Assembly (NCBI GenBank): GCA_964358645.1
Contig: CAYHPW010000049.1
Span: forward strand, 1 to 19,095
Length of the DNA stretch: 19,095 nucleotides
Origin: JBBTDV01 sp038042605
GTDB taxonomy: Bacteria; Bdellovibrionota; UBA1018
Direction of reading: 5' to 3'
Shown: piece after piece, positions 7,882-16,125 of the stretch
Position numbering within the stretch: position 1 is the first letter of the stretch
How the letters are laid out: each line of letters opens with the position of its first letter
Position numbers and translations under genes: made by a program
The notes under the pieces: model-generated
The model's input: only the letters and a program-made list of their open reading frames with translations
Told to the model about the DNA's origin: nothing
Database searches by the model: none

Positions 7882-10662
7882 CTAAAACTCAAGATAATTC
7901 CCGTCGAAGCTAAAGCCGTTTAAGTCGGGCAGCGGCGGGAGGTTGGCCGGCAGGCCCTTGCAAAGCTGGTCAAATGTCCGCTCCATTGACGTGCGCAGTG
8001 TCGGTGAAAAGGTAAACGGCGATTTAGCCGCGACGGCGATTTCTTCAACCAGCATGACGGCTTCGGTGGAACAGGTTTCGTTATGTTTCTTGATCCATTC
8101 CTGCAAGTAAGGCGCGAAGTCGTTTACTGCGAACTTGCGGATATCCTTATCCGAGAACCCGAGCCATTTCAAAACGGATGGCGCTATGTCTAGGACCGTG
8201 GGGTAGTGGACATGAGCCGGGTCGTGCGCTGATTTTGCAAGCAGCTCGCCGCCTGAGATTTCAGGGCCTGAAACCAGCATTATTGTGATCTTCTCTTCCG
8301 CGTGTACCCCACCGTGCCCGCCGGAGTTGTCGCCGAAGTTCCACCCCTGGCTGTGCATGACAGTTACGTCACCGATGGCTGGATTGGTTGAATAAAGATA
8401 TGAACCCATACCCGCAACCACGTTGTGGTAGTAATATTGTTTTTCTATCGAGTGATCGTTCCATTCGCTATAATTCTTGAACGTCCAGTTGTTTCTGTCC
8501 AGATCCGTGTAACCAAGAGGATCATGAGGTGATTCCTTATCAACTTTATAGCCAAAGGTCAGTTCGCCGGAAGAATCCCGTTTGATGCGTATGTGACCGG
8601 TGTTTGCGAACCTGTCCATTACGAAGATCTCCATTGAGGCCGGTGGTTCAGCCCACATGGAGATCTCAGTGTTGTTCTTTCTTATGAAGATAAGGCCTAC
8701 GCCTGGGTTCGCTCTTAACGTTTCAAGCAGCGTTTGTTTGGACTTGCTCCCGCCACGATAAGCGAGCAGTTGCTCGAATGTGGGCCTGGTTGCCCAGGAT
8801 GGGCTTCCGTTCGGCTCCGTTGCCGGGATAAAGATTTCCGCGTTGTTGCGCGCGCCGCCGCCATATACGAGCCTTATATGCCGCTCAAAAAACCTTCTTA
8901 TGGCTTCGTGTTCGGCTTTCTGATAAGTCGCGTCCGTTTTGAGATAAAGCGACATCAGAGTGTCAAAAAGTTTTTGCTCATATGACGCAAATTCCTTATT
9001 CAGCTTTGGATTGATGATATATCCACGCAGTAATCCAAGGAACCAGTACTTGTGATAGAGACTGTCCTTGATACCGGCTTTAAGGTCGAAGAGCGCTCCC
9101 TTCACCCATGCGCTTGCCTTCGCGACAGAAGCGGCAACCTGCTTTGATTGCCAATCACTGTATTTGAAAGGCAATGCTAGCCAGCCTGGGAGTAATGTGT
9201 CGTCAATGCCTATTTCATCGGTGGGGTCTACTTCTCCTTCGGTTTTTTGCATGGTTTTAAGAGCCAGGCCGTTGTTCAGTATTTCAATAAGGCTTAAATC
9301 AAATGAGCTTGGCTGTTTGTCATGATCAAGGTGTTTTGGGTCCGCAAACATCTTGAATTTGCTATCCACCATCCCGTGATCGCCGGTGATAACGAACAAT
9401 GTGTTTTCAAAAAGGGAGCCTTCGGCTTTTGCCGCGTTGATGTAATTATAAATCCCGTGCTTGGTTTTGCTGTCAAAAAATATAGAACCATCAGCCCTGA
9501 AGCGTATGCTCCTCATCGTGTCTATCAACCGGCCGACTTCCATATCCACCATGGTCATGCCAAGAATATAAAACGGGTCAGCGTATTGTTCGGTGGCCTT
9601 GCCGATCGTGGTTGACGTTTCGGTACTCGCATCGCTGTGTGTGGTTAGTTTTGGTATCGATATACAAATTTTTACGGCCTCGCGCTTGTGTGTTGTACGG
9701 TCCTCGTCCCAGTCAATATGTGAAAAACGATCAAGTTCATTTGGATCGGACGCCGAGTCTGCCATTTTAAAAACACGTTCAAGCCTGTCCTTGGCGCGTT
9801 TCTTTGTATTGGTGTCGCGCTTGAAGCAGAATTCTCCTGGTTTGCTGTCTTTTTCTGGAGGCCTGATTATCCCGCGCAGATGCCCGTACTCGTCGGCGGC
9901 TGCCAGGAGCGAAGTCGAAAATAGCGGCGGTTTTTCGCCGTTCTCTGCCATTCTCGTGAGTATCCTTATGGTGGAGTTGGTCGTGGCATGTAACTGGTCG
10001 AAGTAGGTATGGTTGAATGCGGCTTGGCCGCCTTCGGCGTATGCGCGGCCATAGTTCTCGAATGGAACCCCCCTGCGGTGGAGGCTGAATCCAGCCATCA
10101 CTTGGTGCCCCTTTGCTGAAAGGATGTCAAAAACAGTAGGCGTTCTTGGGAAGTCGAGTCCGAGCGCGTAATTAACAACCTCGCTCGGGTCGATCCAAAA
10201 ATTTTTAAAACGAAAACTTTCCCTGCTGAACTGCCACCACCCGACGACATACGTGTCCCGCTTGGAGGTGAGGTATGATTCGATGACCTTCATTGTTTCG
10301 GACTTATCCACAGTAGAAGCTTTGAGAGATAGTTTCGCCCGCTGCATGAGGAAGTGAAAGTTCGGCAGCTGGCCTGATCTGATCATGATATCGAAAAGAT
10401 CAGGCCTGAATCCGTCAAGGTGCATGAGATGTGCATGTTTGCGTGCGTGATTAAGTTTGAGTTCCTTGAAAAATTTAAGCGGATCATCATATTCCATATC
10501 GTACTGCTCATTGGTCGCGGGACCTCTTTTGGTGAAACCTTTATTAATGTACGGAAGATGAGAAAGAGTTTGTTTTTGTGGTGCTGGCGGTGTGGCGCAA
10601 CCTCCTAGCGGGTTGGCTAACAGTATGGCTGAAAGGAATAATAAAACCGGTCTCATATTCAT
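7882..10662 (-). CDS. Lipoprotein of the alkaline-phosphatase / nucleotide-pyrophosphatase superfamily
   Basis: This 926-residue protein has a lipoprotein signal ending LGGC with lipidated Cys22, so it should be anchored facing the periplasm or the outside. The metal-site pattern of type I phosphodiesterases is visible in order: Asp83 in HLDGFRPDLF, a likely Ser/Thr nucleophile in DKSETMK (121-123), Asp257 and His261 in DEYGH, Asp428-His429 in TGDHGM, and His783/His787 in SGGHGGVH. Typical members are 400-600 residues; the 350-residue gap between GDHGM and the last histidines is unusual. The start overlaps the stop of the upstream phosphodiesterase gene by four bases (ATGA), so the two are co-translated. 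An ATG six bases further in is also possible and sits better spaced from GAGGA. Substrate is unknown; a phosphodiester such as a lipid headgroup or nucleotide fits the context. Confidence 0.8.
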   Translation of the reverse strand: MNMRPVLLFLSAILLANPLGGCATPPAPQKQTLSHLPYINKGFTKRGPATNEQYDMEYDDPLKFFKELKLNHARKHAHLMHLDGFRPDLFDIMIRSGQLPNFHFLMQRAKLSLKASTVDKSETMKVIESYLTSKRDTYVVGWWQFSRESFRFKNFWIDPSEVVNYALGLDFPRTPTVFDILSAKGHQVMAGFSLHRRGVPFENYGRAYAEGGQAAFNHTYFDQLHATTNSTIRILTRMAENGEKPPLFSTSLLAAADEYGHLRGIIRPPEKDSKPGEFCFKRDTNTKKRAKDRLERVFKMADSASDPNELDRFSHIDWDEDRTTHKREAVKICISIPKLTTHSDASTETSTTIGKATEQYADPFYILGMTMVDMEVGRLIDTMRSIRFRADGSIFFDSKTKHGIYNYINAAKAEGSLFENTLFVITGDHGMVDSKFKMFADPKHLDHDKQPSSFDLSLIEILNNGLALKTMQKTEGEVDPTDEIGIDDTLLPGWLALPFKYSDWQSKQVAASVAKASAWVKGALFDLKAGIKDSLYHKYWFLGLLRGYIINPKLNKEFASYEQKLFDTLMSLYLKTDATYQKAEHEAIRRFFERHIRLVYGGGARNNAEIFIPATEPNGSPSWATRPTFEQLLAYRGGSKSKQTLLETLRANPGVGLIFIRKNNTEISMWAEPPASMEIFVMDRFANTGHIRIKRDSSGELTFGYKVDKESPHDPLGYTDLDRNNWTFKNYSEWNDHSIEKQYYYHNVVAGMGSYLYSTNPAIGDVTVMHSQGWNFGDNSGGHGGVHAEEKITIMLVSGPEISGGELLAKSAHDPAHVHYPTVLDIAPSVLKWLGFSDKDIRKFAVNDFAPYLQEWIKKHNETCSTEAVMLVEEIAVAAKSPFTFSPTLRTSMERTFDQLCKGLPANLPPLPDLNGFSFDGNYLEF

Positions 10663-11537
10663 AAGTCCTCGTCTAACTGCATTTGGGGCTTCTTACGTAA
10701 ATAGCGGATAAGTTCTTCAGGATTATCAGTGATGATACCGTCCACTCTCATCCTGATAAGCTTGTTCCAGACTTTTTCGGTGTTCGCGGTCCAGGGGATG
10801 ACCTTGAAGCCAAACATATGAAGGATCTTCACGAACCACTTCGTAATCCAGTTGAACCTTGGTGAAATAACACTGGGGACACCGCTGCGGCCAAGCTGCC
10901 TTGCCAGTTTATTGGCTTCAGCCGTGTATCTCGGGTCGAATGACTGAAAAATGGTGCGGTCAAGAAGCCCAGCCCTCTTTATTTGCGGTACGACCAAGTT
11001 CGCGAATTCTCGCGATGGTGGCACGGAATGGCGTGGGAAGGTTTTCAGTTCTATGTGCATGCCAACTTTTTCGGCATTTTTGTTCTGCATATTCGTTATG
11101 AGGTCTAGCAGCTCCGCTAGCGTGAGGATCCTTGAGCCCGGTACCGTATGCTGTTTGGGAAAATCAGGGTTTGGCAGGCTTCCGCAATCAAATTCCTTCA
11201 ACTCATTGAGTGTAAGCTCATGTATTTTTATCTCCGGCTGTATGGTGTTGCCGTAACGGTCAAGGCACAGTTCAGAGTCCAGTTCAGCGTCATGGGCAAT
11301 TACCACATGGCCATCAGCCGTCACGCGTAGATCGAGTTCAATGTAATCCACACCTATGGAAATCGCATATCTGAACCCCGCGAGCGAATTTTCAGGAAAT
11401 ACCGCTCTTGCCCCGCGGTGGCCGTGAACCTCTATAGTTCGTGGATGGTTTACCGGATCTTTGGCTAAAGCAGTTGATCCGGTGATGAAAACCAGCCACA
11501 GGATTAAGGTAATAAGTCGCAATCGAGCCATTCTCAT
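10659..11537 (-). CDS. Exported glycerophosphodiester phosphodiesterase
   Basis: This 292-residue protein hydrolyses glycerophosphodiesters to an alcohol and glycerol 3-phosphate. A Sec signal (LRLITLILWLVFITGSTALA, cleavage near residue 25) points to the periplasm. The GDPD barrel motifs are clear: HGHRGARAVFPENS at 38-51 with His40, Glu49 and Asn50; ELDLRVTADG with Glu67 and Asp69; and AHD with His82. IIPWTANTEKVWNKLIRMRVDGIITDNPE near the C-terminus is the typical end of the family (seen here as VIPWTANT). A second ATG six bases in is possible. There is little ribosome-binding sequence, and the likely promoter places the transcript start almost at the initiation codon. It is first in a two-gene operon with the large phosphatase and shares a divergent control region with the nucleotidyltransferase gene. 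Confidence 0.92.
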   Translation of the reverse strand: MRMARLRLITLILWLVFITGSTALAKDPVNHPRTIEVHGHRGARAVFPENSLAGFRYAISIGVDYIELDLRVTADGHVVIAHDAELDSELCLDRYGNTIQPEIKIHELTLNELKEFDCGSLPNPDFPKQHTVPGSRILTLAELLDLITNMQNKNAEKVGMHIELKTFPRHSVPPSREFANLVVPQIKRAGLLDRTIFQSFDPRYTAEANKLARQLGRSGVPSVISPRFNWITKWFVKILHMFGFKVIPWTANTEKVWNKLIRMRVDGIITDNPEELIRYLRKKPQMQLDEDL

Positions 11538-11546
11538 CTCAGTTAA

Positions 11547-11602
11547 ATAATAACCTGGAAAAGCCTAATTCGTAAAACGAATGGTTGCTAACTGCGTATA
11601 AT
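11547..11602. promoter_or_regulatory. Divergent promoters overlapping a perfect palindrome
   Basis: On the plus strand TATAAT lies at 11597-11602, about 20 bases before ATG 11621. On the minus strand TTTACG at 11576-11571 is followed 18 bases later by TATTAT at 11552-11547, giving a transcript start close to the GDPD initiation codon. The perfect inverted repeat ATTCGT-AAA-ACGAAT at 11568-11582 covers the minus-strand -35 and the expected -35 position of the plus promoter, so a dimeric regulator bound there could control both genes. Read directly from sequence; binding is inferred. Confidence 0.45.
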
Positions 11603-11620
11603 GTCGTAGTATCTGCGCAT

Positions 11621-12154
11621 ATGCAGGGGTTTACCGCTGAAGTTATGATAAAAGCCCTGGAACGACTGGACCAGTTGCTTGTGGAGCGTCGGTTAGCTGA
11701 TCTGACGTTGATCATAGGCGGGGGATGTGCAATGATTCTTGCGCACGGGTTTACTCTTGGGACCAGTGATATAGACGCGATCCCACGCGGTCTGACTGTA
11801 AGCGAACTTGATCCAATGATTAAAGAAATCTCGCGTGAACAGAAACTTTCATCCGATTGGCTTAACCCATATTTTTCCACGTTCGCGCACACCCTTCCCG
11901 AGGACTACGGCCAGCGTTTGGTCGAGGTATTCAAAGGAGCCAAGCTCAAGGCTTTGGCGCTTGGCAAAGAAGAGATGCTGATAATGAAGTGTTTCGCGCA
12001 CAGGCAGAAGGATGTGCCACACGCCAAGACGCTGATCATAGGTGGAGCAGACGTGAAAAAGGTCGAAGCGCATATCGAAATGCTTCAGAAAAAGAAGATA
12101 CCTGGTGCAAGTCATGCATTGGATTTTCTGGATGATATTCAAGATCAACTTTAG
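11621..12154 (+). CDS. Nucleotidyltransferase-fold protein (DUF6036-like)
   Basis: From ATG 11621 the product has 177 residues; the ATG at 11645 (MIKALERLDQLL) is an equally good start and is where related proteins begin. The nucleotidyltransferase signature is present: IIGGGCAMILAHG, followed by the catalytic pair in TSDIDAI (two aspartates spaced D-x-D). A helical C-terminal half includes ALALGKEEMLIMKCFAHRQKD, the block in which this group carries a conserved Lys near the active site. Members of this DUF6036/AbiEii-like group are often half of two-gene modules, some acting as toxins that modify tRNA or proteins. It is followed 30 bases later by a small unknown gene on the same strand. The pair stands alone between minus-strand operons and starts from its own TATAAT. 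Enzyme target unknown; toxin role is inference only. Confidence 0.75.
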   Translation: MQGFTAEVMIKALERLDQLLVERRLADLTLIIGGGCAMILAHGFTLGTSDIDAIPRGLTVSELDPMIKEISREQKLSSDWLNPYFSTFAHTLPEDYGQRLVEVFKGAKLKALALGKEEMLIMKCFAHRQKDVPHAKTLIIGGADVKKVEAHIEMLQKKKIPGASHALDFLDDIQDQL

Positions 12155-12184
12155 TGACCCAGCACACAATTGGTATTGTAATAG

Positions 12185-12676
12185 ATGAAAGGCTTGTCTG
12201 AAATCCCCACCATAGCGGATCTGGAGTCAGCGTACAGACGTATTCAGATTAATGACATTGGCTGTGCGGAAATCGCGCTATGGAGCCAGTGGGTGAGGTT
12301 TGATCCGCGTCTTGGAGAGCAGTTGGTTAGTTGTGTATGCATTAATTGGCCCGCTATTGATGCTGTTTTGTTGAATGAGGAAATTAAAAAACAGCCTTGG
12401 CCGGCGTGTCTTGGAATTATCATGGAGCAGGCTTTTGCATATGGCGCGTTTGAATTTTTAAAAAGAGACATGTTTAAAAATTGGATATGTTCCGTGATGA
12501 GCGGAGTCGCGTCTGCTTCACCAATTGCAAATGAGCAGTTTTTTATCGGCTTGCGCGCACTTGGCGGGAAAGCGATGTTCGAAGACGCCACCCGCAGCCT
12601 GGAAGTCTACCGTCGGTGGGGCTACCTCGGGCGCGAGATCATGGTTAACAAGGCAGCTTACAGAGTAAAGGGATAG
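12185..12676 (+). CDS. Unknown 163-residue partner of the nucleotidyltransferase
   Basis: The product is soluble, 163 residues, rich in Trp (residues 33, 36, 55, 72, 100 and 145) and mostly helical by appearance. Notable segments are LWSQWVRFDPRLGEQLV (32-48), KQPWPACLGIIMEQ (69-82), NEQFFIGLRALGGKAMFED (116-134) and YRRWGYLGREIMVNKA (142-157). There is no signal peptide, membrane helix or R-x4-6-H motif, so it is not a recognisable HEPN protein. I cannot name the family. It begins 30 bases after the nucleotidyltransferase stop, on the same strand, with no obvious ribosome binding site, and ends 12 bases before the convergent thiolase stop. Gene pairing suggests it works with the nucleotidyltransferase, as partner, target or antidote; this is inference. 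Confidence 0.6.
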   Translation: MKGLSEIPTIADLESAYRRIQINDIGCAEIALWSQWVRFDPRLGEQLVSCVCINWPAIDAVLLNEEIKKQPWPACLGIIMEQAFAYGAFEFLKRDMFKNWICSVMSGVASASPIANEQFFIGLRALGGKAMFEDATRSLEVYRRWGYLGREIMVNKAAYRVKG

Positions 12677-12688
12677 TTTAGCATGCGG

Positions 12689-13969
12689 TCAAACCGCTTC
12701 AACAATCAACACCATACCCATCCCGCCGGCGGCGCAGATTGAGATCAGGGCCAGGTTTTTCTGTCTGGCGCGCAGCTCATGAAGTGCCTGCAGGATCATG
12801 CGTGTTCCGGTGGCACCGAATGGATGACCGAGTGGTATGCTGCCCCCATTGACATTTAGTTTATTGAGGTTGACTTCGCCTATTGCGCTGCCAAGGCCAA
12901 GTTTTTCTTGAGCCCATTCCTTTGACTCGATCGCCTTGATGGTGGCTAGAACCTGTCCAGCGAAGGCTTCGTGCATTTCGATGAGGTCTATGTCCTTCCA
13001 GGTTATACCCGCTTTTTTAAGCGCGCGGGGGATGGCATACACAGGCCCTATTAATAGCGGTTCTTTTTGTATGTCCACTCCGGACGCGGCTATTGCTCTG
13101 ATTGCGCCTAGCGGTTTTAATTTGAGTTCACGGGCTTTCGTCTCATTCATCAGCAATACCGCGCTGGCGCCGTCAGTGAGCGGGCTTGCGTTCCCCGCCG
13201 TGATAGTGCCGTCCTTGTAAAACACCGGCTTTAGCGTGGCCAATTTTTCCAGCGAAGTATCTGCTCTTATATCCGTGTCGCGTTCGACCACCGCACCCTC
13301 TGGTGTCCCGACAATCATGACATGTGATTTGTAGAATCCGCGTTCCCACGCGTTGTGGGCTTTGAGGTGACTGTCGACGGCGAATTTGTCCTGCTCTTCC
13401 CTGCCAATCTTGAACAATCTCGCCATTAGATCGCCAGACTGGCCCATGCTTAACCCTGTTGTGGGTTCCTTGATTCCAGGCGGATGCGGGGCAAGCAATG
13501 CTGGTTTGAATCTACCAAGCTGCGCGAGCCTTTGTGATGTTGTCTTTGCTTTTGCAAGATCCTGAAAGAAGTCCGTCGCCTCTTGGCTGAAGAGCGCGCG
13601 TACCGAGCTTATTGACTCAACTCCTCCAGCAAGACCGATGTCGATATAACCGGCGGTGATCCTTGCGGCGATGCTGACTGCTGCTTCCGCCGCTGAAGCG
13701 CAATAACGGTTAACGGTCGTGCACGGGATTGTTGGTGGCAGGCCAGAGTCGAACAGAGCTTCTCTCGATACGTTTGTTCCTTCAGACGGAGGACTCACGA
13801 TGCCGAAATATAACTCCTCAATTAGGGCTGGATCGATATCGGAACGGGCCACCGTCTCGCGCAGCACCAATCCGCCCAACATGGATGCTGGCATTTTTTT
13901 ATAGACAGTGCGTGCTCTTGCGAACGGGGTTCTTACACCATTTACGACAACAATGCGGTCTTGAGGCAT
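12689..13969 (-). CDS. fadI: Thiolase, FadI type (3-ketoacyl-CoA thiolase)
   Basis: This 426-residue protein cleaves 3-ketoacyl-CoA with CoA, or condenses acetyl-CoA in the reverse direction, in fatty-acid beta-oxidation. The nucleophile is Cys90 in NRYCASAAEAA. The other catalytic residues are His333 in EMHEAFAGQ, His382 in GGSIPLGHPFGATG, and Cys412 in CAAGGMGM. The N-terminus QDRIVVVNGVRTPFARA, the segment TTSQRLAQLGRFKPALLAPHPP and the overall length match FadI (about 436) more closely than FadA or PhaA. A good ribosome binding site, AAGGAG, lies seven bases before the ATG. It begins 18 bases after the tolB stop on the same strand, so it probably shares the tol transcript. No FadJ-like partner is visible. 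FadI versus another thiolase of the family is a judgement from motif memory. Confidence 0.88.
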   Translation of the reverse strand: MPQDRIVVVNGVRTPFARARTVYKKMPASMLGGLVLRETVARSDIDPALIEELYFGIVSPPSEGTNVSREALFDSGLPPTIPCTTVNRYCASAAEAAVSIAARITAGYIDIGLAGGVESISSVRALFSQEATDFFQDLAKAKTTSQRLAQLGRFKPALLAPHPPGIKEPTTGLSMGQSGDLMARLFKIGREEQDKFAVDSHLKAHNAWERGFYKSHVMIVGTPEGAVVERDTDIRADTSLEKLATLKPVFYKDGTITAGNASPLTDGASAVLLMNETKARELKLKPLGAIRAIAASGVDIQKEPLLIGPVYAIPRALKKAGITWKDIDLIEMHEAFAGQVLATIKAIESKEWAQEKLGLGSAIGEVNLNKLNVNGGSIPLGHPFGATGTRMILQALHELRARQKNLALISICAAGGMGMVLIVEAV

Positions 13970-13987
13970 AGTAATCTCCTTTGCCGT

Positions 13988-15322
13988 TTATTTCGGCGGT
14001 GGGTTGGACCATTTCGGCGAGACGCAGTTTCCCAGACCGTAGGTCAGACGTTTCACAAAAGTTCCATCTATGTTCATCACGTATATATTTTTCTGTCTGG
14101 TGCGGTTGGAGCTGAAGACGACAAAGTTCCCATCAGGGCTGAGATGAGGATCTTCATTATTTTCCTGGTGTTTGGTAAGCCGCTCTATGTTTGTACCGCC
14201 CGGGTTCATCAGGAAGATATCAAAAGTTTTTTCAATCCATCCAGCAAAGGCGATCTTGTTATTCTGAAGAGACCATGAAGGCGTGGCATTGTAATCCCCG
14301 GCATATGTGAGTCTTTGAATGTTTGATCCATCTATATTTGCGGTGTATACCATGGGCCGACCCGTTCTGTTGGATACAAAGGCGATGGCTTTGCCATCAG
14401 GGCGCCATGTGGGATCGACATCAACACCGAATGATTTAGTGAGGCGGCTGACCTCCCTTGTCGCGGGGTCGAGTGAGAAAATCTCAGGGTTACCAAGAAA
14501 GCTCATCGTGAGCGCGATATATCGCCCGTCCGGCGAATAGGCGGCGCCGCTGTTGATCCCGCGCCGGTCGGAAAGCAGTTTTACCGACGATGTGGTAAAG
14601 TTAAATTCGAATAGGTCAATGTTCTTTATGTTGTTTCTGTGTTTGGTGAAGAGCGAATAAGCTATTCTAGTGCCGTCCGGGCTCCATGCCGGGGCGAAAG
14701 CGATGGACCGGTGGTTGGTAATCTGCTTAACATCCGAGCCGTCGAAATCCATGATGTAAATTTCTTTTTTGCCGGTTCGGTCACAGGACATCGCTATTTT
14801 TGTGAGGAAAATTCCAGGTAGCCCAGTGAGTCTTTCAACAATATTGTTTGCCAGCGTATGGCCCACTGTTTTGGCGTCATGTATGCTTGCGATATATTTT
14901 TTCTCTAAAATCTGTTTTGCACCGTTTACATCATATAGATTGGCGTCTACAAAAAGACTGCCATTGCTTATTCCTAGTGAAGTTTTTATTACGAACTCAG
15001 CACCGATACTGGTCCAGTCTGACATTTTGAATGTTCCCTGCGAGATTCCGGCGCTTGCTGGTTCTATGAATGCCGAAGGGCCTAGAAATTTAAAAAGATC
15101 CATGAATGCTAGATCGTTTGTGACTGTTTCATGCACGGTTTTTGTAAGTGAGCTGGCCGTGCCTGGTTGGCTTTTTATTTCAGGGAATGCGAGTATGGTT
15201 TTTTTCATGCGTGCCGAGCCGACGGGTATATAAGGCCCTTCGGCAAATGCGCACATGCCTTCTAACAAAAGTGGCAGTGCAATGGACATAATGATTAAGA
15301 GTTTGCGCATAGTCGTAATCAT
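13988..15322 (-). CDS. tolB: Tol-Pal system beta-propeller protein TolB
   Basis: TolB is the periplasmic partner that links TolA and Pal in the Tol system, used for outer-membrane constriction at division and for envelope integrity. The product has 444 residues, close to the usual 430-450. A signal peptide (RKLLIIMSIALPLLLEGMCAFAEG) is followed by the N-terminal alpha/beta domain up to about residue 170, then a six-bladed propeller with TolB-type repeats: APAWSPDGTRIAYS, GAAYSPDGRYIALT, DPTWRPDGKAIAFVS, TPSWSLQNNKIAFA, DPHLSPDGNFVVFSS and a last SPKWSN. The start overlaps the tolA stop by four bases (ATGA); a second ATG four codons in is possible. The usual next gene, pal, is not downstream; a thiolase gene is. 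Confidence 0.95.
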   Translation of the reverse strand: MITTMRKLLIIMSIALPLLLEGMCAFAEGPYIPVGSARMKKTILAFPEIKSQPGTASSLTKTVHETVTNDLAFMDLFKFLGPSAFIEPASAGISQGTFKMSDWTSIGAEFVIKTSLGISNGSLFVDANLYDVNGAKQILEKKYIASIHDAKTVGHTLANNIVERLTGLPGIFLTKIAMSCDRTGKKEIYIMDFDGSDVKQITNHRSIAFAPAWSPDGTRIAYSLFTKHRNNIKNIDLFEFNFTTSSVKLLSDRRGINSGAAYSPDGRYIALTMSFLGNPEIFSLDPATREVSRLTKSFGVDVDPTWRPDGKAIAFVSNRTGRPMVYTANIDGSNIQRLTYAGDYNATPSWSLQNNKIAFAGWIEKTFDIFLMNPGGTNIERLTKHQENNEDPHLSPDGNFVVFSSNRTRQKNIYVMNIDGTFVKRLTYGLGNCVSPKWSNPPPK

Positions 15323-16119
15323 AGGGGAAAGCCAATCAAAATTCCATCTATGAGAAGTGATCCCGCTAAATCTCCTGGTGGCACCGGATACGGCTGGCTT
15401 TCTTGGATGGTCTGGTTCACCGCATTGTCGAATTGTTGGTTGCCGGATGGTTTAATGAACCTGAAGCTTCGTATCCGCCCACGTGAGTCAATGTATATTT
15501 TCACTTGAGCTGAAAAGTTTTGTCTGGCGAGCCAAACGGGGAGTGTCCAGTTCTCTTGTAACCTTTCTTTAATGTGATCAAAATAACTTGCCTCGGCTGA
15601 CTCCTTTGCTTCGCCGGATAGGCTTGTCCCCTTGGAAATGGCGTTGCCCTTAATGAGGCCGGAGGTGGGGGCGGATGAATGCTTGCCGTTCACCATTGAG
15701 GAAATCTTTTCGAGTGCACGGATTCTTGCCAAAGCGCCTTTTAGTTTTTGCTGACGGTCATTTTGTTTTGTTTGTTTTGGCTTAAGAACCATCTCGTCTT
15801 TTTCTGTTGGTGATATAGCGTCACGTTTAACGGCGGCTTTATCGGCAGTTTCGGCCGGTGGTGCTGGTATTTGCGAAATATTCTTCAGGTCTTTTTTCAA
15901 TATGTCGGGTAAACCAACAATGTCCACGCGTAGACTTGGTATATAAGTTGGCATCTTACCCGGAAAAACCAGGCTTTTTACAACTACTGCTGTAAATAAG
16001 ACGCCATGTATAATGAGTGACAGCGCGAACCCGTTTTTGTAGTCAAGGCCCCCCAAGGCGGATGCTTGTATTGGTTTTTTTGGTGGGTGGAGGCTGTTTG
16101 CGGATAAGCTTGCCGGCAT
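15319..16119 (-). CDS. tolA: TolA-like protein with TonB-type C-terminal domain
   Basis: This 266-residue protein spans the periplasm from the inner membrane and passes on the force generated by TolQ-TolR. A cytoplasmic N-terminus of about 28 residues precedes one membrane helix (GFALSLIIHGVLFTAVVVKSL). A Lys/Glu/Pro-rich linker with a short coiled part (residues about 100-145) follows. The C-terminal domain starts near ASYFDHIKERLQENWTLP and includes VKIYIDSRGRIRSFRFIKPSG and a conserved QPYPVPP, which is the TolA/TonB energy-transducer fold. The linker is short compared with enteric TolA (421 residues), as in many non-enteric homologues. A ribosome binding site, GAGGAG, lies just upstream and the gene begins six bases after the tolR stop. 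Confidence 0.9.
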   Translation of the reverse strand: MPASLSANSLHPPKKPIQASALGGLDYKNGFALSLIIHGVLFTAVVVKSLVFPGKMPTYIPSLRVDIVGLPDILKKDLKNISQIPAPPAETADKAAVKRDAISPTEKDEMVLKPKQTKQNDRQQKLKGALARIRALEKISSMVNGKHSSAPTSGLIKGNAISKGTSLSGEAKESAEASYFDHIKERLQENWTLPVWLARQNFSAQVKIYIDSRGRIRSFRFIKPSGNQQFDNAVNQTIQESQPYPVPPGDLAGSLLIDGILIGFPL

Positions 16120-16125
16120 AACTCC

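Noticed and set aside
12685..12697. Hairpin GCGGT-CAA-ACCGC at the convergent ends of the unknown gene and the thiolase
   Set aside because: Only five base pairs with a three-base loop, inside the thiolase stop region and without a T tract on either strand; too weak to call a terminator.
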